A stretch of 64,000 bases of DNA, from contig CM070500.1 in assembly GCA_036346375.1 (NCBI GenBank), forward strand, positions 73,102,525 to 73,166,524. The letters are read 5' to 3'. This document shows positions 1 to 11,100 of this stretch, piece by piece. This stretch comes from Guadua angustifolia (lineage: Eukaryota; Streptophyta; Magnoliopsida; Poales; Poaceae). Positions within the stretch are counted from its first letter, which is position 1; every line of letters begins with the position of its first letter. The notes beneath the pieces were generated by a model that made no database searches, was not told where the DNA came from, and worked only from the letters and a program-made list of their open reading frames with translations. The position numbers and the translations under genes are program-made.

Positions 1-731
1 GGCAATGGTATGGACCAGGACTAGGCTCAGGGAAGAGTCTTAGTCCAGAACGGTCAAGAAAACTAAAGCTGTCATGTTAATGGGTATGATCAAAATCCAT
101 GATGTTGTTGGGTTTTCAGATTAGCCCATGTATGAGTGAGTTAATCCCAGCCCTTGACGAGGTTTCTTATGAGAGAAGAAAGTCATCCAAGGGTGGATAT
201 TGACTCGATTGTACTATAAATAAAGGGGAAGGGGTGCCTTTCTTAGTGTGCATTTTGTGAAGGATTTTGGTATCCTAATACTTTCTGAGCTTTTACTCAT
301 CTGGTTGTGAGGCTTTGTAAACCATCATTCTAAGAAATAAAAAAAGTTTCAACTCAAGAATCTCTTCCATGTTTGTGCTTACATTCTAGTTCTTGCTTTA
401 CTTTTTTTGTAATCATCTCCTTGTACTCTCTTGGTTCTTTTTTGTCCTTCTTGCTTCATCTTGAGCCAAGTATGAGTGATTGATAGATGGTGTATCTCTG
501 GAACACATATAAATCATTTAGGCCCTCAGCATCTCCATTTTCTAAGTTTTTGATTATAAACCGATCTGTTGTGGCAAGAAAAAAGATCTCAACATATTGT
601 GTCCTCTTTGTTTTGGGAGTTGATCATATCTTGATCTAGCTTGCTAGGATGTGTCAGAGTTGATTCAAGATCAAGTTGATCATAAATACCCTATGAGCAA
701 GAACAGATTAAGATTCTTAGCCAATCAAAGG
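1..731 (+). mobile_element. SIRE/Maximus-like Copia LTR, 5' portion (left of nested insertion)
   Basis: No gene is visible here. A TATA-like TATAAATAAA near 214 is followed by an AATAAA-type signal near 335, as expected of the U3-R region of an LTR. The sequence resumes at 3041 after the nested insertion and ends with the motif TATTCACCCTCTC near 3260, which is typical of SIRE/Maximus LTR 3' ends in grasses. The start of the LTR lies outside the window. Family assignment is inference from these motifs. Confidence 0.45.
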
Positions 732-1439
732 TGTCGGGGATTGGTTATTGCCCGTAAGCGACCATCGGATCCCAGCCTGCGTCAACTATGCCCGTGCTCG
801 GGTGTTGTCCCTACGTATGGTCCCCCGAGCATGCCGACCTTCATCAAGTCCCCCCCCCGAGCATGCTTGCTCGGGGGTCCGCGACCTGCTGACCCGGTCT
901 GCTGAAGATGCCTCGAAGTCCACCCAAAAGCTGGGCACGGTCTACGAGGCTGATCCGACATTAACTGCGGGGCCGCCCGTGGTCTACGCACCCGCAATAC
1001 ACGCTCGCTGTACCCACGTCGCGCGGTGCCGTGTTGGCGTGGCGTAACAGATTCTCAAGACGTCCAAAAACGATGGGCGCCCGTTATAAATGTTACATGC
1101 TTTGTAATTCCCTATAAATACCCTCTCGCACGATGGATTGGGGGTTCCTTCTGGCTAAGTTAGCTCCACTAGACTTTCACTCTTACTTGTACGCAGCATT
1201 TGTAGCCACTTTTATACATCAGTGCAATCACTGGACGTAGGGCTGTTATCTCCCCTGCGAGAGGCCTGAACCAGGTCAAAAAAAAGGGCCTCCCTCTGTG
1301 CCCTGCGATCACTCTAACTGCCTTGTTCCGTAGTTCGGTAGGACCTCGGACGCTATACCCCTCGTGGGAAAGGGGCCCTAGGTTGATCCCTCATTCAACA
1401 AGTAAGCTCGGCGGGGGACCCATTCCCAGATCGTCGACA
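732..1439 (+). repeat. 5' LTR of the rearranged Gypsy element
   Basis: The LTR starts TGTCGG and ends TCGACA just before the primer binding site. A TATA box (TATAAATA, 1113-1120) marks the promoter. The U3 part holds short palindromes around CCCCGAGCATGC near 850. Length is 708 bp. Confidence 0.8.
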
Positions 1440-1441
1440 GC

Positions 1442-1459
1442 TGGCGCCGTCCGTGGGGA
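1442..1459 (+). other. Primer binding site of the Gypsy element
   Basis: TGGCGCCGTCCGTGGGGA lies two bases after the LTR end. TGGCGCCG is the standard grass Gypsy PBS start, complementary to the 3' end of a tRNA (tRNA-Asp-like). The match to the rest of a tRNA was not checked. Confidence 0.75.
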
Positions 1460-2044
1460 CCGACTGAAGTCCTTTCGCGAGGAATCCCTGAGGATGCCGA
1501 ACTCACAAGACAATCAAGACCTCTGCGTCTTCGACGGCGTGGAGGGCGGCTACGAATACTACGCCCGGCGATGGCGTGGGTGGTCTGGCCGACCGAAGGC
1601 CACACCAAAGCGGAGCCTTTCCCGGTGGGCTGCGGCGAGCGCGTTCCTCGCTTCATGACGGATACCCTCGTTCGCGAGGAAGGATTTGGCGACCTTTATG
1701 CCGATCAAGGCGCTCCTGACCGTCTCGAGTTCAGCCATGAGACCGCATCGTACGACACCGCTTCGGCATCGCCCACGCAGTCCTGGTGCTCCCGCAGTTT
1801 CTGCATGGCGGGAAGGGAGGACGATCAAGAAGAGCGGCGGTCTCCAGCGGATTCCCCCCATCACCAGCACAAATGTTGGCGAAGTTCACCCGGAGTTGCC
1901 CCCGGGTGGGAACCCGGCGATCGTCCACCACCAACATAGCAGGGGGATGGGTGTCGGGGCGGGGGACCGAACTCGCGAAGATCCCAACGAATACCGCTCC
2001 CAGGAGTATGTGCGTGACCGGCTGCCGAGGTTGCCCTTCGCACT

Positions 2045-2795
2045 ATGGCGACGGTCGTGCGCGGCCTCCAGAACTTCTCCAACCAAGCGGACCTGGCGGC
2101 CATGGGGGCGCTCGTGGCTGAGAACTTGGAAAAGCTCGCTACAGACATCGGGCTCCCGGGACCGCCTGGTGCTCCGTGGCCCCGGAGTGTTTCCCGGGAC
2201 CATAGGCACCACTCCCCCACCGGTGCCTCCCGGAGCCCTGCTCGGGAGGACCGAGGGAAGCATCACCGGCGCCGTGAGGACGCTCGGAGCATTTCCCGAA
2301 CGACCTCGCGGACTCGCGGGCATGCCCCGCCCGCTCACGAGCGCTCCATGTGCTCCACCTCGAACCCGCCGTCATCACGCCGGCATGATAGTGTGTTCTC
2401 TCGCCTCAAGTCGTGCGCGAAGGACCGCCTGGGCCCTGGCCGCCACGATCGCCATGCCCGGAGGGGTCGCCATGACGGCCCGGCATTCGGATGCCGTGCC
2501 TTTTCGGCATCCCTCCACGATGTTAAGTGGCCGAGCAAGTTCAAGCCCCGCCACATCGAACGTTTCAACGGGACCCAGAACCCCGACGAGCTCATCTCAA
2601 TCTACTCCACGGCCATCCAGGCGGCCGGCGGGGACGAAGGGGTCATGGCTAACTACCTCCCCACGGTTCTCGACGGTTCCGCCAGGACGTGGCTTTTCAA
2701 CCAAAAGGAGGGGTCAATCCGCTCATGGAGGCAGCTCTCTGAAGCCCTCTGGGCAAACTTTCAGAGTTGTTACACTCGCCCGGGCAAACTTTCAG
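2045..2795 (+). pseudogene. Gypsy gag fragment (Retrotrans_gag domain)
   Basis: The frame reads a typical Ty3/Gypsy capsid segment: FKPRHIERFNGTQNPDEL (about 2529-2594), then YLPTVLDGSARTWLF, then SWRQLSEALWANFQSCY near 2764. Gag would form the virus-like particle. The protein is cut within the capsid domain at the junction with the inverted LTR, and no protease, RT or integrase follows. The N-terminal half (about residues 40-150) is proline- and arginine-rich and unlike a conserved domain, so indels there are likely. The true start is uncertain, since a methionine at 2045 is not clearly preferred over upstream positions. Any mobility would need proteins supplied by an autonomous relative. 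Confidence 0.7.
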
Positions 2796-2796
2796 A

Positions 2797-3035
2797 GCAG
2801 TTAATGCCGGATCAGCCTCGTAGACCGTGCCCGGCTTTTGGGTGGACTTCGAGGCATCTTCGGCAGACCGGGTCAGCAGGTCGCGGACCCCCGAGCAAGC
2901 ATGCTCGGGGGGGGGGGACTTGACGAAGGTCGGCATGCTCGGGGGACCGTACGTAGGGACAACACCCGAGCACGGGCATAGTTGACGCAGGCTGGGATCC
3001 GATGGTCACTTACGGGCAATAACCAATCCTCGACA
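2797..3035 (-). repeat. Inverted partial LTR forming the 3' end of the element
   Basis: This segment is the reverse complement of 732-968. The junction with gag is marked by a 16 bp direct repeat, GGGCAAACTTTCAGAG, at 2751-2766 and 2782-2797. That pattern suggests template switching or end joining when the structure formed. Confidence 0.85.
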
Positions 3036-3040
3036 AAAGG

Positions 3041-3296
3041 TTATCTCAGTTCTTGTTTTTAAGATCGTACTATATTTACTATTTATCTGAGAGTTTTGGA
3101 CATCTATTAGTACTGCCCTAGTTTAGCACTTTAGTTGATGCTTTAGGAAAAGTGACTAGATATTCTTTCGTCTAGTACTGGATTTGTTGTTTCTTTCTGT
3201 TGGCTTTTTAGAAGAGATGCTTGGATACTTTTAGAGGGGAAGATTTTTATTTGGCTCCTATTCACCCTCTCTGGTCGTCATTTTGGTCCTTCAACA
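3041..3296 (+). mobile_element. SIRE/Maximus-like LTR, 3' end
   Basis: This continues the LTR of 1-731 after the nested element. Near 3251-3296 the sequence reads TTGGCTCCTATTCACCCTCT and then TCCTTCAACA, the usual 3' terminus of SIRE-type LTRs. The expected tRNA-Met primer site does not follow, so this is a solo or 3' LTR. Confidence 0.45.
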
Positions 3297-4205
3297 AGTA
3301 TAGATAAGTTTATATAAAAGTCATTATTTGAGATCACTCGTGTACTTTTGTACACTACAATGTTGTTAGCATGCTAAATATTTCCAAAATTTTAACAAAG
3401 CTATTAGAATTAGCACTAAAGCTGATAGAATAATTAATGAGGACATCACTAGGACACATACATTATTTCCTTCCTAGAATAACATTCCAACACTAACTGG
3501 ACCTAAGAGCCAAATAAATCAATCAATAGGTGAATCTTTTTCTACAAGAGCTATGCATTGATATGAATGAGAATAGATTGCTACCTAATGCTTTTAGCTT
3601 AATTATTATTAGGTTTCATGAAGAAGCTTGGGAGGCTCAGGAAACAAACTACTACAAATTCAAAAGCAAGAAGACAAGAGGAAGAACCAACACTTAAAAA
3701 ATCAACCTAAATCTGAATAGAAGATAGAAAATGGCTTGATATTTTGAAAAATTAAATTCTAATTTATTTTTTTATTGTAGAAAATGAAAAGTTCTATAAA
3801 AGAAGAGGCCCCCCTCATTATAATCAAGTTTTCAATATTTAGAAATATATGTTCTTATTCTAAGATTTGTGTGAGATAATTCTACCCCCCCCCACACCCG
3901 ATAGAATTGAGAATTCACTGAGTATCTTGATTCTGTCGTCCTTGTGATTGTCTCGGTGATTGCTTGAACATGTTTGAGCGAGTAGACAAATGGATCGAAG
4001 TGTGTGGTTGGGTGAATCAAGTGTCGCGAGTTGTCGTAATAGAGATGGTGGTTGGCGATAATATTCATCAGGTTACACGGATCCAGTTTTCTTTAATACT
4101 ACCCCATAAAGATTGGACCAAACCTAGCATCAGTAATGCAATAAACAAAAATTGAAGAACCAGACAAGTAACACCTAGCCCAATCGAGGCGTAGAGCACG
4201 CTCCC
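3297..4205. other. No gene recognised
   Basis: AT-rich sequence with short chance reading frames only. A C run (near 3885) and scattered A/T runs are the only notable structure. No repeat boundary could be fixed. Confidence 0.6.
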
Positions 4206-4975
4206 ACTAGGAATGAAAATGGATCGGATAATTTTTGACTGATCTAAATAATTTTTGGATACGAATTCTGCTGGGTCGAATATTTGTTGAATAGTATCAG
4301 ATCGGAAACGGTTACTGATTTTTTTTTGTTGGATATGGATACGGATTTAGTAGCTCACTATCCATCGGATACAGATATAGATAATCCAAATATTTATAGA
4401 GCAGATTATCTGAATGTACACATGGGCTGGGCCAAGGCTACTCTTTTGGTCCAAAAAGGTTTATGAATTTCAAAATCGTTTTCTAATTTAATTAATCCAC
4501 AAATCAAATTTCAATTATTAAAATTGGCAAGCCAACTCCAAAAATTACAAAAAATTTTGGAAGTTCTTGACACAATCTAAGAATTTAAAAAATATTTTCA
4601 AGATTTTATCAGCTTTTATTTTCTCAAAGATTTAAACACTGCTGTCCTTAATTGTAAAATATTTTAAATAAGTAGCTAAATATGCATAAAAACTCATAAA
4701 TACATAATTCAACAAAAAATACAAATCTTTGATCATTACATGTTCTTCATGAATATTTGAAGCAAATAAAGTAGTTACTTTTTTTTATTTTGTGTGTAAT
4801 TTAAAGGGTTTTCATATTCCGATAAATATTCATGATATATTCGTTTCGATTCATATTCGTTTCGTATCTGTAGTCGATATTATTAATATTCATATTTATA
4901 TTCAGATTATTTGTATTCGTATCCGTATCTAAAAAAAGTAACATAAAAACAAATATAACAAAACCATTATCCACC
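4206..4975. mobile_element. AT-rich relic resembling a GGATACGGAT-type nonautonomous DNA transposon
   Basis: The left end reads GAATGAAAATGGATCGGATA and the interior is full of GGATAC / GTATCC motifs (for example TATTCGTATCCGTATCT near 4914). The same theme occurs in the well-bounded element at 50710-51302. Termini and a target duplication could not be fixed, so this is a relic by resemblance. Confidence 0.4.
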
Positions 4976-5144
4976 GTATTCGATCAGTTTTTATACGACT
5001 TCCCACAAACCCTCCGGTTGACCGGTTCTCTTCTGCCCCCACGCAAACAAAAAGAAAAAGGCAAAAGCGCCAAAAATTTGATCGCCAAATCCAGACCGTC
5101 CGTTCGATCTAACCTCACCTCAGCCTCGCTCCAGCCGGCTGGCC

Positions 5145-8100
5145 ATGGCGAAGCCCCCGTCGTCCGCGGCGGCGTCGGCCACCGGTGGCCGCGGCACGGC
5201 GCACCACCGGACTCGCCTCCTCCTCCTGCTCCTCGTCGCTGTCGCCGTCTCCGCCTCCACCGCGGGCTACCTCCTCCGCGGCGCCCTGCTCGACCCATGC
5301 GACGCCCGCGGGGACCCCGCCGCCCTCGCCACCGCCCGTGGTGGCGGCGCCGCAGGGAACCCCCTCGGGTTCATGAGGTCCAAGCTCGTTCTGCTTGTCT
5401 CCCACGAGCTCTCCCTCTCCGGTAATTAATCGCAGCTTGCTTCAGTTTTTCCGTGTGATTTGTTCTTGTTGGTTTGAGCAAATGCCGTACCATTCCAATA
5501 TTGGTAGATGGGTTTGGGGTTCGCAGTGGTGTCCGAGCGAGTTAGGGTACTAGGAATTGTGTGTACTTTTCTAGATAGCAAACAGAGAGGTAGACTAGTG
5601 AAATTTCTACTTCCAATGTTGAAAACGAATTCAAGATCCCTGAAAAATACTAGCAGTGATGGTGATCACAGATATGTATCGAAGTCCCTGAATACTTCAC
5701 TTTGGTCCAGTTGTTCATAAGCTGGAGGGCTAGAGTTCGGACACTTTAGGAGACCTGCCGAGACAACAGAGATCTCCAAAGCATTTGTTGTTGTTATTGC
5801 CATCGATTTTTATATCCACTGTTGTTATTCGAAATATTTTTTGTTTGATGCAGGTGGCCCATTATTGCTAATGGAGTTGGCATTTCTTCTGCGGCAGGTT
5901 GGTTCGCAAGTGGTGTGGATAACAAACCAGAGATTGGAAGAAACAAATGATGTTACATATAGCTTGGAGCATAAGATGTTGAACCATGGAGTGCAGGTAT
6001 GGTCCTACACTTCTACTTTTGTCTATTTGGGATTTTATTTCTTGTTTTTGCAAGTTACTCCTTCCTGTCACAAATTCCGAATGTCTTTCTGTGGTCTCTG
6101 GCAAGCGACTTTAACCATTATTTTTTATCCCAATATATTTGTAAAAGATATAAATTTAAAACTTGTGAAAGTATCTTTTGTGATGGATATACTTGTATTA
6201 TTTTTATATGACCAATCAAAATGTTTAGAAATATATTGTTGGTTATAGATTAAAAAGTTTATATGCACTCTTCTTCCCACGGTGTCAAGAATTTGCCTGG
6301 AGGTAGAATTATTTAGAGAAGCTTGTCGTATCTCTTATCTATGACACTTCTATGTTACACACTATCAAAATTTCACGTTTCATCTTATTCAGCATGACTG
6401 TAGTAAATTGCTGTATGATAGGTTTTTGAATGAATCGTAGTGGAAGCACCATCCTTAACGTTTTTGAATAAAGCATGTGGAAAATAAGAAAGTGAATTAC
6501 TGTATTGTAATATTTTACTTGTGAAAGTGAACTAATTTATAATTTTAGAGAAAATCACATTGACTGGTTAAGAGAACAAATCACATTGACTGGTTAAGAG
6601 AACATACAAGAAAAAGCAGCAGAATAATATATTACATGGTAAGGGTAACTAAAGGAAAGGTCACATCCTCTACTGTGCTTAAACTTTAAAAAATCAAACA
6701 GTACAGTAACATTTAGCAAGAAAAGGTGAAGTTACACTGAAATAACATCTTCAACTTTGTAGCATGTTGTGGGATGCTTGGTGAAGTATATTGTGGAGTT
6801 TTAACTATAGACAAATAGGTTGACATGTACATTAACACACTAACAAAATTTATAGTAGCTGATAGGCAGTTTCGATTCCATCATCCATCTGCATGTCACC
6901 ATACGCAGACCAGCCATTTAGTCTATTGCTGCACTAAAAATTAGCAGTGATCAGTATATAGTAATTTACGTACTTGCCAGTGTTGGTCAACCCTTATGGT
7001 TCTTCAAATAAAGTGTGTGCTTGGATCTTGATGGATGGTAACGGCTAAGAATGAATAGTCTTGTAGTTTTGGAGTATTACTTTTGAATTATCTTGTTTCC
7101 AGACTAGTAAATTTGATGTGCTGCACAATATTTTATAATCAAATTATGATCTGGAATGATGATTATCCTCCTAAATTTGAGATGGCTTTAATCGCCATTT
7201 GCTCTTGGGAATTACTAAGTGCAACTTACTAGTCCTCTTCCAGTTTACACATCTCATTTGGCTTTACTAGGTAAATATTCAATATAATATGTTAATTGCA
7301 AAAGAAAGATGGTTCTAAAAACTTTACATTTGAATTTAGTTCACGCTCTCTTCTGATAGTTCATACTGGTTGCTTCACAGATTTTACCTGCTAGGGGACA
7401 GGAGGCAATTAATACTGCTCTTAATGCTGACTTGGTTATCTTGAACACTGCTGTTGCTGGAAAGTGGCTTGATGCTATTCTAAAAGACCATGTTCCTCAA
7501 GTTCTTCCCAAGATCTTGTGGTGGATCCATGAAATGCGAGGACATTACTTTAAGCTTGAATATGTCAAACATCTTCCTTTGGTTGCTGGAGCCATGATCG
7601 ATTCACATACAACAGCTGAATATTGGAAGAGCAGGACTCATGAGCGTTTGAAGTATGTGCAAAATTATTGGTATTCTTCGTCATGTAGTTTTGAGTGCTT
7701 GTTTCTGTGTATACAGCATGTTATGAATAGCTATCCTTTATTCAGTTGGACTTGCTTGTGTTTTGATATGATTTACCAGTCTAGTGGGTGATAAGTTCTC
7801 TGGCCTCTTGCTAATCTGTTGACTCTGCTCCAAATTTTACTGGTTATATCTTTTCATTATGTTATGAATAGGATGCTATCCTTTATGCTGTTGGACTTGC
7901 TTGCATTTTGATATGAATAACCCGTCTAGTGGGTGATAATTACTCTGGCCTCTTGCTTATATGTTGACTTAGCTCCAAATTTTACTGGCTATATCTTTTC
8001 TTCTGCTATATGCCTATTTATGAGCTTTTAATCCATAAATGGAGCATGATAGACAATGCTCAATTTGTTTGTAGCATGCTTTTAAGTTTTGACTTACTAA

Positions 8101-11100
8101 TTCCTACTTCATTATTATATACTTCTAATTTGCTACCACATATAGAATACAGATGCCACAAACTTATGTTGTTCACCTTGGGAATAGTAAAGAGCTAATG
8201 GAAGTTGCCGAAGATAATGTTGCAAGAAGAGTCCTACGGGAACATATCCGTGAGTCCCTTGGTGTACGGAGTGAAGATCTCCTGTTTGCAATAATAAACA
8301 GTATGTTCTGTTTGTTAAAGTCTTAATTCCCAAATATATAATAATTGCACCAATCATTCTCTCTGATTGATGTCAATTCTTTATGTTCCTATATTTCATT
8401 TTCCTTTCTGAGTAAATATCATGTAATCCAGGTGTTTCACGAGGAAAAGGACAGAACTTATTTCTTCAAGCATTTTATCAGAGTATGCAGCTCATCCAAC
8501 AGCAGAAGTTAAAAGTGCCCACAATGCATGCTATAGTTGTGGGAAGTGATATGAATGCTCAGACCAAGTTTGAGACACAACTACGTGAATTTGTGGCAAA
8601 GAATGGGATTCATGACCAAGTTCACTTTATAAACAAGACAATGGCAGTGGCTCCTTATTTGGCTGCAATTGATGTGCTTGTTCAGAACTCTCAGGTGAGC
8701 ATAATGTGATTTATGGATAATTTTTCTCTTGTTTCCCCAGTTCAGTGATGTGTTGCAATGCAGTTGTATGCCTTTTGTATATTTACATTATTGATTTTTT
8801 TTCTTCATTTCCTTCCTCTATGTTAAGAGAGTGGTGTAGTGGGTGGTTGCAAATCAGGCCCTCAATGTGCTTTATACTTTGTGCTTTTAACTTTTGGGGA
8901 GAGCATAGAAGCACCTCTCATGGGGTAAAGACTAACTGTTCAGCACTTTTTTTGGGAACAATAGGCTTGATAATTAAATAGGTTGACTCCATTATCACTA
9001 CTCTTGAAGGCGAGGGGATATCTGAGTTAATCAGATTCTTTAGTCTAGCCTGTCAAGTGTCAACATTATTTCTTTGGATCCTATTACTTAAATTTGCAAT
9101 AGAGAACAATCTATCCTATGTTCCTTCTCACAACATGTTTAAGTTACTCTGCAGGAAACCAGACACACGTAAGATGGCTCCCACCCACCCTGACTGCTCC
9201 TCTCCCGCCCCTTCCCCTCCGGTGTACACCCCTTCCAAAGCCTCACGCCGGCGCCTATTCCAGGTCCGGCGGCCACCTCTCCCCTTCCCCTGTCCCGTGA
9301 GTCCAGTGGCTCCCCTGTCCTCTCCCCTCCGGTGACACAGGTGGTCCTTCCTGCTGCTCAAGGTGCAATACTGAAAGGCGACCCTCTCCTTAGTTCTCGT
9401 GGCTCACTGGCTGGCGAAGCGCCCTATAGGAGGCTCTGCTCTCGCCGCGCCCCGGCCGATCTTCCCCGCCGCTCCCAAGGAGTCAATTCAAGGCGCCGCA
9501 TTCGGCTCCGGTAGCGCTTGGCGTCGAGCAGATTCGACGGCCGACGCTTGTCCTCCCAGGCTGTCTAAAGACGGTTGGTGTGTGGTGGAGAGTCGCCGTT
9601 CAAGCGAGTTTCGCTCTCCAGCCTCATGGCGTCCTCATAGGCTGTCCTCGCCATCTATTGGGGAAGTGCTTCAATTGCCTTTCTCCTTCCCACCGTGGCG
9701 ATTGCGGTGCTAGGGCGCTGCTTCCGTTGTCCGGCGCCCGCACCGTTTACGCAGTGCCGCGCCGAACGGATCGTGCAAGTGGCCTCTTCGCCCTTCTCGC
9801 CCACGAAGCTTCTCGTCGGCGTCAGATTGACAAGATGGCGGATCCTCCCCATTCCCATGGCCATGACGTTCCCACGAGCTCGATGATGTTGTGAATGGCT
9901 CGGGCTCGCCTCCTGCTCGTGGCAAACGCCGTCGTCGGCGTGGTCCAAGACGGAGGGCGTCCCACCTTGGCATCGACGTGGGAAATGGTGTTGATGTGCC
10001 TTCGCCGCCCAGGCCTGCGGACGGGGCTCCTCCGGACTCAACCGCCATTGCTGTTCCTAGGCCTGTTCGCATCATTGATCGTACTGCCCGCATAGAGTTC
10101 TTAGAAGATGATTTGCGGAAGGCTCTGTTTGTCTCGGTTATTGGAAACTCCCCGGCTGCTGGCGCAGAGGCGATTGTGGTGGCGATCGCTCGCAGGTTTA
10201 ATCTTGAGGCTAGGTCACTCGTTCTGCGCCGCGCTGCGTCAGAGATGTATCTCCTGTGCCTTCCTGACGAGGCTACGGCGGTCAGGGTCTACAATGGTGG
10301 GCAGGCGTTCATCTCGTCATCCCTTCGGTTACACATCATGCGCTGGTCTCGCCGTGTTCATGCTTCTGGTGGTTCGCTCAATTCCATCGTCGACATTGAG
10401 TTGCATGGTATCCCTGCGCACGCCTGGGACCTGGTGACGGCAGAACACCTCCTAAATGAGTTCTGCAAGATTCGGATGCTCCATCCTGCCACTGCTGATC
10501 GGGAGGATTTCTCCTCGTTCAAGTTGAGTGCTTGGTGCTCCAGGCCTGACCTCGTCCCTCGGACAATGGAGCTCCAAATTGTCGAACCGGTTTTGGTGGA
10601 GGATGGTCCGCCGCTGCTCCGAACCCTCGCATATCCCATTTCTGTCACCGTGTCTGCAGCTGCTCCGTCGTTGACGGGTGAGGGCCCTCCGCCTCTTCCT
10701 CCGGCTGGCACTGATCGTGACCGTGACCATGGTAAGCGACGGCGGCGTCACCCCACATCGTCGCCTCCGTCCTCTCCAGGCGGCGCGGCGGGTGGGACCT
10801 CTGCTCAGGGTGGCGCAACCCGCGGTTCCATCCATGCACGACTGGGGCCCCGCCTCCCTGGCGGTGACCACGTGGCGGCTCACCCCGGTCTCCGGGACCC
10901 GGTCATCCAGGACTCCGTGTTGGCGGTGGTTGCCCCCTCGTGCGATGTGGGAGCGATTAATGCCGGCGGTACGATGTCCTCAGCGCCTACTGCTTTCAAG
11001 CCGCGTTCTTCGTGACGGACGCGATTTATTGTTTCGTTGGCGGCCACAAGTCCTCAGACGCCAACTATGCTTCAAGCCGCCGGCACCTCATCCCAGGAGT

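Larger units (their letters stand above)
732..3035 (+). mobile_element. Rearranged Gypsy retrotransposon: 5' LTR, PBS, gag, inverted LTR end
   Basis: The element begins TGTCGGGGATTGG and ends CCAATCCTCGACA. It is flanked on both sides by AAAGG (727-731 and 3036-3040), a perfect 5 bp target-site duplication. The left side is a whole LTR (732-1439) followed by a primer binding site and a gag region in + orientation. The right end (2797-3035) is not a direct LTR but the first ~237 bp of the LTR in inverted orientation, about 97% identical, with substitutions that are all transitions. It has no pol and is non-autonomous. It sits inside a Copia-like LTR. Confidence 0.85.

Noticed and set aside
1686..2804. 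372-codon frame overlapping gag
   Set aside because: The conserved capsid motifs are in the frame starting at 2045; this one is Arg/Pro-rich and is a shadow.
5018..5425. Long reading frame starting upstream of exon 1 in another frame
   Set aside because: It is an overlap shadow of GC-rich exon 1, rich in Arg and Pro, with no domain and no conserved splice continuation.
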